Source: Telopea speciosissima | Taxonomy: Eukaryota; Streptophyta; Magnoliopsida; Proteales; Proteaceae | Reading direction: 5' to 3' | DNA length: 64,000 nt | NCBI RefSeq assembly: GCF_018873765.1 | Contig: NC_057919.1 | Span: forward strand, 23,042,698 to 23,106,697 | Part shown: piece after piece, positions 57,686 to 64,000 of the stretch | Position numbering within the stretch: position 1 is the first letter of the stretch | Layout of the letters: every line of letters starts with the position of its first letter | Made by a program: the position numbers and the translations under genes | Notes under the pieces: model-generated | Told to the model about the DNA's origin: nothing | Seen by the model: only the letters and a program-made list of their open reading frames with translations | The model's database searches: none

Positions 57686-60600
57686 TTACATAATATATGC
57701 CCTATTATAGACATAGGATCTAGAAAAATACAAATAAATAGGCAATCCTATGACACTTAGACCAGCAAGAAGCCAATAGAAGTAATCAAGATGAGCTCTA
57801 TTAAGGTTGTTTGAGAACCAACTGTCATGGCCATTCTCACTAGTTAACTTCGCAATAGCAGAGACAAGGAAGCTACTTAGAAAGCTTCCTACACCAAAGA
57901 TGCTGAGGTAAAGGGCAAGACCAACACTCCTCAAAGCTTTGGGCATCTGATCATAGAAAAATTCTTGCAGACCAACCATAGTGAAGGCTTCAGCAATTCC
58001 AAACAAGATGTATTGAGGAACCAACCACCAAACACTCATAGGAACTGTTGCTTTTGGTATATCCACTATCTTGGCCTCAATTGCAGTTTGAAGCCTTTTC
58101 CTCTCAACTAATGCTGCTACCACCATGGCGATCATAGATAAAAATATTCCAGTACCTATTCTTTGTAGCACTGTTATGCCAGAGTGTTTCTTGGTAAAAG
58201 CTCGGGCAATTGGAATGAGGACGCGATCATAGAAGGGCATGAAAAGAACAATGGAGAGACTAGTACATGTTTGAAGGGCGGCAGGTGGTATCTGAAACCC
58301 TGATGACCCTATTTTTCTGTCCATGGTGGCCCCTTGCTTGGTGAAGAATGTGGAGGATTGTGAGCTCGCAATTGCAAATACTAAACATGCAGCCCATATA
58401 GGAGCCAACCTTAGTAATGCCTTTGCTTCTTCCACCTGATTGACACTACATACTACCCAACCTTTATTGGAATTTTCAGATTCAGTAGCCATTAATGCCT
58501 TGTCAAGAAACCTGGAAAAAATGAGGAACATGAAAATAAGTGTCTATTGGGTACATGCTTTCCTGCCCCCATTCCCCATCCCTTGTTTAGTGAGATAAGT
58601 AAGGAGAAATGTTCTCTGTGGGGGGAGTGTACCCGGCCCCTACACCCAGATAGGGGAGGGGCAATGACCGCCATGCCCCAATGAAATGCAAAATAACCCT
58701 CTGTTGATGCTTCTTTGTACGCTCCTATTGGCCCCTGCACAGGCATAGGAGCGGCACTCCTGGGTAGAGAACACTTCTCCAATAAGTAAAGAGCTTGGTA
58801 GATCACTCATTGTTATCGGGAGGAGAACTCTGTAGTAGCAAAGAAAGGAGCTTCTTTGCAATCTTCTTTCTTTTGGGATGCTCATCCTCCTTTTGTCAGG
58901 AAATATATTGTATGGGATTCTTTAGGACGATCGAGATATGGTTTCATCTCTTAATTATATAATCTTTAGGGCTAAGTTTCCCTCCATCCATAGAGGACGG
59001 TTCACAAACCCCGTCTAGGGTTTTAGTATGTTCCAAATACCCTCTTGATATCCTCTCTGGACCCCACGATGAATGAGATTGCATTTACCGTGGGTAGAGG
59101 GAAACTAGGTGCTAATCTTTATTTTGACCTTCTATCTTTGTTTATTGGCTAGAGGTTTCTTTGCTGATGACATTGCCGAAGATGGGTCCTTTAGTTAAAT
59201 CGGTTGTCAAATGCTCTGCCAATGGCCATGCCTCTAATATATTCTTTTGCTGATCTTTAGAAGAAAAAAAAAAAAAATCAATAAATAGCTATTTCATCAC
59301 TTACCGGAATTGGTTAGCACCATCTAGGAGAAGAGTCTCACTACCTTCCTCATCAACAGGGGATGCTGGTGGAGTAGCTCTCCAATTCCTTGCTGCTGTA
59401 ACAAACACTTGTGCAATTCTTCTGAATGGATTATCATTATCAACATTGAAATTGTATCGATAACTGCTGGTTCCAAGCAAGAAAACTGCAAGTGCGACCA
59501 TCATACAAACACATGGAATGCCAAATCCAAGACCCCAATTCAGGTTGTCCTGAATGTATGTTAAGATCAAGTGGGTACACACAATACCACTACACATTCC
59601 AAAATACCACCAATTAAAGAAAGAACTCTTAGACTTGCATTCCTCTGGATGTTGCCCATCAAATTGATCCGCACCAAAAGCTTGTACACATGGCTTGTGC
59701 CCACCTTGTGCAAGTGCCACTAAATATAGAGAGCAGAAGAAGAAGATGATTTGGTATTGAGGAGGATGACATGATGTGGTGCTAGTGTTGTTGCTGTTGT
59801 CGCAACTAGGTGGAATCAAAGAAGGAAGCACTGCTGATAATGTTAAGAAGCTCAATCCCTACAAAACATAATCTCTCTTTAATTAGTAGGTGTTGTAGTC
59901 TTCTTCTTCTTCTCTCTTGGAATATTTTTTCTTGCTTGGCAATCTTTTAAGAAGTGCCTTAAAACTGCCCAAAATACATAGCTGAGAGCAAAAAATTAAT
60001 TAGTAGGTGTTATAGTCTTCTTCTCTCTTGGAATATTTTTTCTTGTTTGGCAATCTTGTAAGTAGTGTTTTAAGTGCCCAAAATACAGAGCAAGAGCAAA
60101 AATTACATACAATCTAAAGTTGAGAATGGGCTTTCGAGCCTATCAATGTGTGTACATACAACAACAATTCAGCCTTATCCCAACTAAATGGGGTTGGCTG
60201 CATGGATCCCTTCCAAACAAAGTAGGAAAAACTGAGATTCTCAAAAAGGAAAAGGAAAGTAAAAGGAATGAAGAATAAAAATAAAGAAATGAGACAAGAA
60301 AAGTGAAATAAAAAATGAAAAACGTAAAATGAAAGTAATAGAAAATAGGATAGCCTAGGAAATCAGGAAAATCTTAGCTACATGGTATCGACAACGTGGA
60401 TCCTTGCCCTCCAATAGGCTCTATCGGAGGTCATACTTGGCACAAGGTCCACACTGTGTACATATATACATATATATGGACCTCAAGACTTCATTTAATT
60501 GAAAAATAAAGATGTTGAACGATAGAAACACCTTCAATGGTTTTCCAAAATTTGACAAGTTGTGCACGTCATCTTCACTCCCACACCCTTAGATGCGCAC

Positions 60601-63483
60601 AATGAATATGACCGTCAAACTTGGATGAAGGAAGGGACTAATGGAAAAGGCTCGCTACATGGTTAAGGTGGGTCACCTTTTTTTAGATTTAATAAATACT
60701 TTATGAGAAAAGGTTGGGTACACCGCCTATGTACCATAAGCTAGCACCGACTATATCTATTTTTCTTCCCCTTTCCCCTTCTATATGATATCCCATCCTG
60801 CACTCCATTGGCGCTACCCGCTAGTTAACTGCACATAGACGGTGTGTCTATTCCTCTCCCATATTTTATATACATCATTAAAAATCATAAAAATGAAACA
60901 AAAAAATAAAAACAAAAAAATCAAAAGATCACAAATCCATGAATTGAGGTTGTTTAGTCCATGGGGAAGACAAGAGTTACAATACAAACAAGTGATTATA
61001 GACCATAAAATGTCCAAGGACAAAATATAAAGAAAAGGGGAAATGGAGAAACTGAATGAGTTTTGGTCGAATTGTGTAAAAGTATTGAAAACAATGTCTT
61101 TTCACTTTTTTTATACTAGGCAAAATTTTCAACAATCTTGACGTATTTTTGTTTGGAAAAAAGATCTCTGTCTGGGAGTGTGGCTTACGCCAGTACTCCC
61201 ATGAGTCTATCTCCCTCCTCCCCATGTAAAAAGACACCTCTACTCCCTTGTTTTGAGAAGGAGAGAGATAGACATAAAGGAATACTAACGTACGCCACAC
61301 TCCCCTAGAGAAAACTGCTTCCCTTTTATTTTTTATATTTGACTTGGATTCAAGCCTTGGTTTTCCATCAATGATTTAGAAGCCATAAAAAACAACGTTT
61401 TAAAAATCAGACTGAAATTGATAGAATCAGTTGATTATTTGTAACCGATCGACACCAGTACGGCCAAGTTAGGATGATTCCAATGTAGCGTAATGGATTT
61501 TGGGATGATTTGGATTAAATTCAAATTTAAATCAAATCAATATAAGACCAATCCAACATTGGATTCCAAGTTTTTAAAACTTATTGAAAAGGGCCAAGTC
61601 TGAGTTTCCCTACATCCACGATGAATGAGATCTCTTTCACAGAGGTGCAGGAGAAGGCGAGAATAGGTATCAAGAGGATATTTTGGAACATACTATTAGG
61701 TATTTGACTGTTACATCAAAAGTTCTAAAGTTGATGAAATACGTTAAATCAAGTTTTTTAACCTATCTCATATTAAACTGATCCAATTTAACGTCCATAC
61801 ACTAGAGTGGATCCCAATAAACACATAACACATACTAAAACCTTAGGATATTCAGATCCTCTACGGCTCGTTACCGTAGAGACCATAGCAGAACACACAC
61901 AAGGTGTGGCACAATGACTGCCTTACCCCTGCCTTAGCGCCTTGCCCGAGCAGGAGTAAGACGATCATTGTGCCACGCCTTGTATGTGCGTTGCTATGGC
62001 CGCTATAGACAGCACGCCATAGAGAATCACGATCCAACCTTAGGATGGTGGGTGAACCACCTTTATGGATGGAGAAAAACTTTATCCATAAAACTTAGCT
62101 ACCAACAGGAGAAAGAAGTCGAGTATTCTCTCATGTGGTAGGAGAAAAAAAAGGTGATCCGGACTAAACTTGTTTTAGCGTGCAATCCTCCTATTGCTTC
62201 TATTTTAATTCAGTGATGTTATTGTCGTCGAGATAAAGTCTGTAAGTCTACATAAAATACGTAAGAGCTAGCGAAAGGGATAGGCCAGGGAGTTCTAGAA
62301 TGGGAAGTCGTTTTGTGCTAGAATGACCGGTGGGAGGACAAAATTCTTACATTTTTTTTTTCCCTTAAAAACGATTATTGAAAGATTAGAAGACGGTTGA
62401 AGACAGAATTTGATTCTATGGCTTTTGGCGTTGCATATGCCATCACTCCATTAAATGGTAAAAAGAAATTTGGAGTTCCATCCTCCCACCAATTATCCTA
62501 TATGTATTGCTGTTATACATTTAATGGGGTCCACTCCAGTGTAAGGGTGTTAGATTGAGCCAACCTAGTATGAGATAAGTTAAATGACTTGATTTAATGC
62601 AGTCCATCAACTCTGGAGTTTCTGACATATTGATTAAGTACCTAACATTTGATATCAGAGCCAGTCACCACGTCACAGGTTCGGGTCACAGAAAGGACTA
62701 CTTAAGAGAAGGGCTACGACTACCTAGAATAGAGTAAAAGACTTCAAGAAATGACTACCTGCTATCAGGCAAAAATCCTGGAGCAGAGTGGAGCCGCTTG
62801 GAAAGAGTTACCTACTGCCAGAGTGAGAGCTGCCTAAAGTGAGAGCTGCCACAGACGATGACTACTAAAGCGTGGTGGTCTGCTATGTGCCTAATGGGGC
62901 TCACTCTAATGTATAGACGCATTGGGCCAGCCTAGTATGGGATAGGTAACAAGAGCTGGATTTAACGCATTCCATCAACTCTAAAGCTTTTGACGCATCA
63001 GTCAAATACATGGTCTAATCAAGAAATTAATTAACAAGAGAGAGAGAGAAAGAGAGAGAGAGAAAGACGAACCAAAACATAGAGGAGAGAAGCAAGGAGA
63101 ATAGTCCGATAACGCCCAAGATACGCATCAGCAACAAAAGCTCCCAAGAGAGGGAGCATGGAAGCCACCCCTGACCAAGTATTCACGTTCACGGCGGCGG
63201 TTACCGTCGACTGCTGTAGTGGTCCGGTCAAGTAGGTTATGAGGTTACCACCAATTCCATAATAAGAAAATCTCTCTGCTATCTCCACTCCTGCATCATT
63301 TTTTCGATGTCACAACTTTGAATATCCATTAAGCCATGAAAGAATTGAATTGGGTAAATTTTGTAATTACATACCAATAATGAAAACAGCAGATCTCCAT
63401 CTACCCGTCTTTGATCGAATCGCTGACCGGCCTTTGTGGTCGACGGCACCTTCAACGGTGTCACTTAGCAGAGGAGCTTCCAT
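57686..63483 (-). CDS. NRT1/PTR family (NPF5-like) transporter
   Basis: Exons 63375..63483, 63073..63290, 59305..59858 and 57686..58511 join with correct phases and GT-AG borders into 568 residues, the usual NPF length. NPF proteins are proton-coupled membrane carriers of nitrate, di/tripeptides or plant metabolites. The protein opens [20 protein letters not shown]; the proton-coupling ExxER motif is present as [11 protein letters not shown], followed by [68 protein letters not shown] at the exon 3/4 joint and [20 protein letters not shown]. About twelve hydrophobic segments are seen. From memory it is closest to the NPF5.10-5.16 group; the substrate cannot be told. Intron 2 (3.2 kb) and intron 3 (0.8 kb) hold several mobile elements, yet the frame is intact. 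Confidence 0.95.
58603..58781. mobile_element. MITE in NPF intron 3
   Basis: Inverted ends GGAGAAATGTTCTCT and AGAGAACACTTCTCC, flanked by ATAAGTAA on both sides (58595-58602 and 58782-58789), an 8-bp duplication typical of hAT-type MITEs. The interior is GC-rich compared with the intron. Confidence 0.75.
59881..60110. repeat. 117-bp tandem duplication in NPF intron 2
   Basis: Units starting AATTAGTAGGTGTTGTAGTC at 59881 and AATTAGTAGGTGTTATAGTC at 59998 share TCTCTTGGAATATTTTTTCT and GCCCAAAATACA. It starts about 20 bp upstream of the exon 3 acceptor, which is not disturbed. Confidence 0.88.
60150..60460 (-). mobile_element. Fragment of RTE LINE 3' end in NPF intron 2
   Basis: Contains ACAACAACAATTCAGCCTTA, TCCCAACTAAATGGGGTTGG and, 200 bp later, GGATCCTTGCCCTCCAATAG with GGCACAAGGTCC, the same wording as the LINE end at 42966-43090. 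An A-rich 190-bp stretch separates the two halves, so it is either an insertion or a SINE-like derivative. Confidence 0.65.
60705..60860. repeat. MITE in NPF intron 2, same family as 29666
   Basis: Left GAGAAAAGGTTGGGTACACC and right GGTGTGTCTATTCCTCTCCC are inverted repeats, and CCATAAGCTAGCAC matches the inner part of the copy at 29666-29841. Confidence 0.65.
61157..61315. repeat. Foldback MITE in NPF intron 2
   Basis: GGGAGTGTGGCTTACGCCAG and CGTACGCCACACTCCCC mirror each other, as do TCTATCTCCCTC and GAGAGAGATAGA further in, so most of the element forms one hairpin. A diverged relative lies at 56830-57050. Confidence 0.65.
61694..61830 (-). mobile_element. Solo LTR of a TRIM, in NPF intron 2
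   Basis: The minus strand starts TGTTATGTGTTTATTGGGAT and then contains GGTTAAAAAACTTGATTTAA and CATCAACTTTAGAACTTTTG, matching the two LTRs of the TRIM at 62511-63010 along its length but in the opposite direction. The match is imperfect, so it is an old copy. Confidence 0.7.
61850..62035. mobile_element. Long-inverted-repeat MITE in NPF intron 2
   Basis: The two arms (about 72 bp) pair over CCATAGCAGAACACACACAA and GGTGTGGCACAATGA-type sequence with few mismatches. The direct repeat AACCTTAGGAT flanks it (61839-61849 and 62036-62046), long enough to include a 9-bp MULE-type duplication. Confidence 0.75.
62511..63010 (+). mobile_element. TRIM (terminal-repeat retrotransposon in miniature) in NPF intron 2
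   Basis: About 500 bp with two LTRs of 137 and 130 bp (62511-62647 and 62881-63010). They share TAATGGGG, CCTAGTATG, GATTTAA and CCATCAACTCT. Two bases after the left LTR comes TTGATATCAGAGCC, close to the usual initiator-Met-tRNA primer site. There is no protein-coding capacity, as expected of TRIMs. The layout is whole but the LTRs differ at many positions and no 5-bp duplication is visible, so it is old. It ends only about 60 bp before the exon 2 donor at 63072. Confidence 0.75.
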
Positions 63484-64000
63484 TGTTGATGATGAATACT
63501 GCAAATAAAGCTTTCTATATATTTTCTTCCTCAGGCTCCTTGGCCCTCCCTCCCTATGTAAGGCACTTCTACAACAATTCATATATAAGGTAATGTTAGG
63601 CAAGTCCATGATGGCAAGATGGGGACCACTGAACTCAATTAACCCATTTTGTGGCTCCCACATGTGATAGGGGCTTTGTAGAAAATTACATACTTTGTTA
63701 CCTTATTATTTGGGCCTTTGATACGTAAGCACAAGTTTTAGAAAAAACAATGAAGATTAATTTCCAGTGTAATTGGGGCCAAATGCCATCCCATAGGTTT
63801 CACTTTTGATATAGAAAATATCTCAAGTGGGGTCCCTCTCCTAAGGCTGATTATATGCCACTGAATATTAATTTTTTAGAATTAAATACCACTGACAATT
63901 CTCTTAGATACTTTGGACAAATATTTGGATAAGCTATATGTCTATTTTCATGTTAGTAATTAAATATGAGAAAAGATTCTCTGAGCTGTCAGGGGAGGGT
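63484..64000. promoter_or_regulatory. Upstream region of the NPF gene
   Basis: This is the DNA upstream of the minus-strand NPF start codon. I see AT-rich sequence and short TATA-like stretches (for example GGTATATAAATT-like words mirrored near 63580) but no motif specific enough to assign a regulator. The transcription start cannot be fixed. Confidence 0.35.

Noticed and set aside
1-64000. CRISPR arrays, rRNA genes or bacterial-type operons
   Set aside because: None is visible; the repeats seen are microsatellites, tandem duplications and transposons of a plant nuclear genome.

Overview
The window is nuclear DNA from a flowering plant. The coding genes have GT-AG introns, and the protein families are land-plant ones: a DUF620 protein, an E-class PLS pentatricopeptide protein, an NPF peptide/nitrate transporter and a WNK kinase relic. 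The sequence is AT-rich, mobile elements occupy much of the space between genes, and the families look dicot-like. The species cannot be fixed from the sequence alone.

Three host genes look intact: DUF620 (24836..26250, +, three exons), PPR (31881..33551, +, single exon) and NPF (57686..63483, -, four exons). An intronless, broken WNK kinase copy lies at 55723..56584. A possible but unrecognised minus-strand gene or relic lies near 23.0-24.2 kb.

The rest is a layered record of transposition. The centrepiece is a 5.3-kb hAT transposon (35111..40413) with a perfect 8-bp target duplication and a three-exon transposase that reads through as 850 residues. Non-autonomous relatives starting CATAGTT lie at 4858..6069, 47837..47988, 46213..46509 and 54519..55017. 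Three Mutator-type elements (7882..9434, 13412..14934, 48639..50286) each have exact 9-bp target duplications and appear to carry captured host-gene pieces: a kinase N-terminus with its promoter, an arabinogalactan-peptide exon and a PRP22/DHX8 helicase N-terminus. They are therefore Pack-MULE candidates.

Retroelement fossils include a worn Ty1/copia element (about 15.7-18.5 kb), several solo LTRs with 5-bp duplications, a TRIM in an NPF intron, and an RTE-type LINE (42966..47060, -) that later received a solo LTR and a MITE. Two related tRNA-like sequences, a SINE, a G-rich minisatellite, several MITEs and five recent-looking tandem duplications complete the picture. The layout is genes at 24-26, 31-34 and 57-63.5 kb, with repeat-rich DNA at 1-23, 26-31, 34-50 and 50-57 kb.
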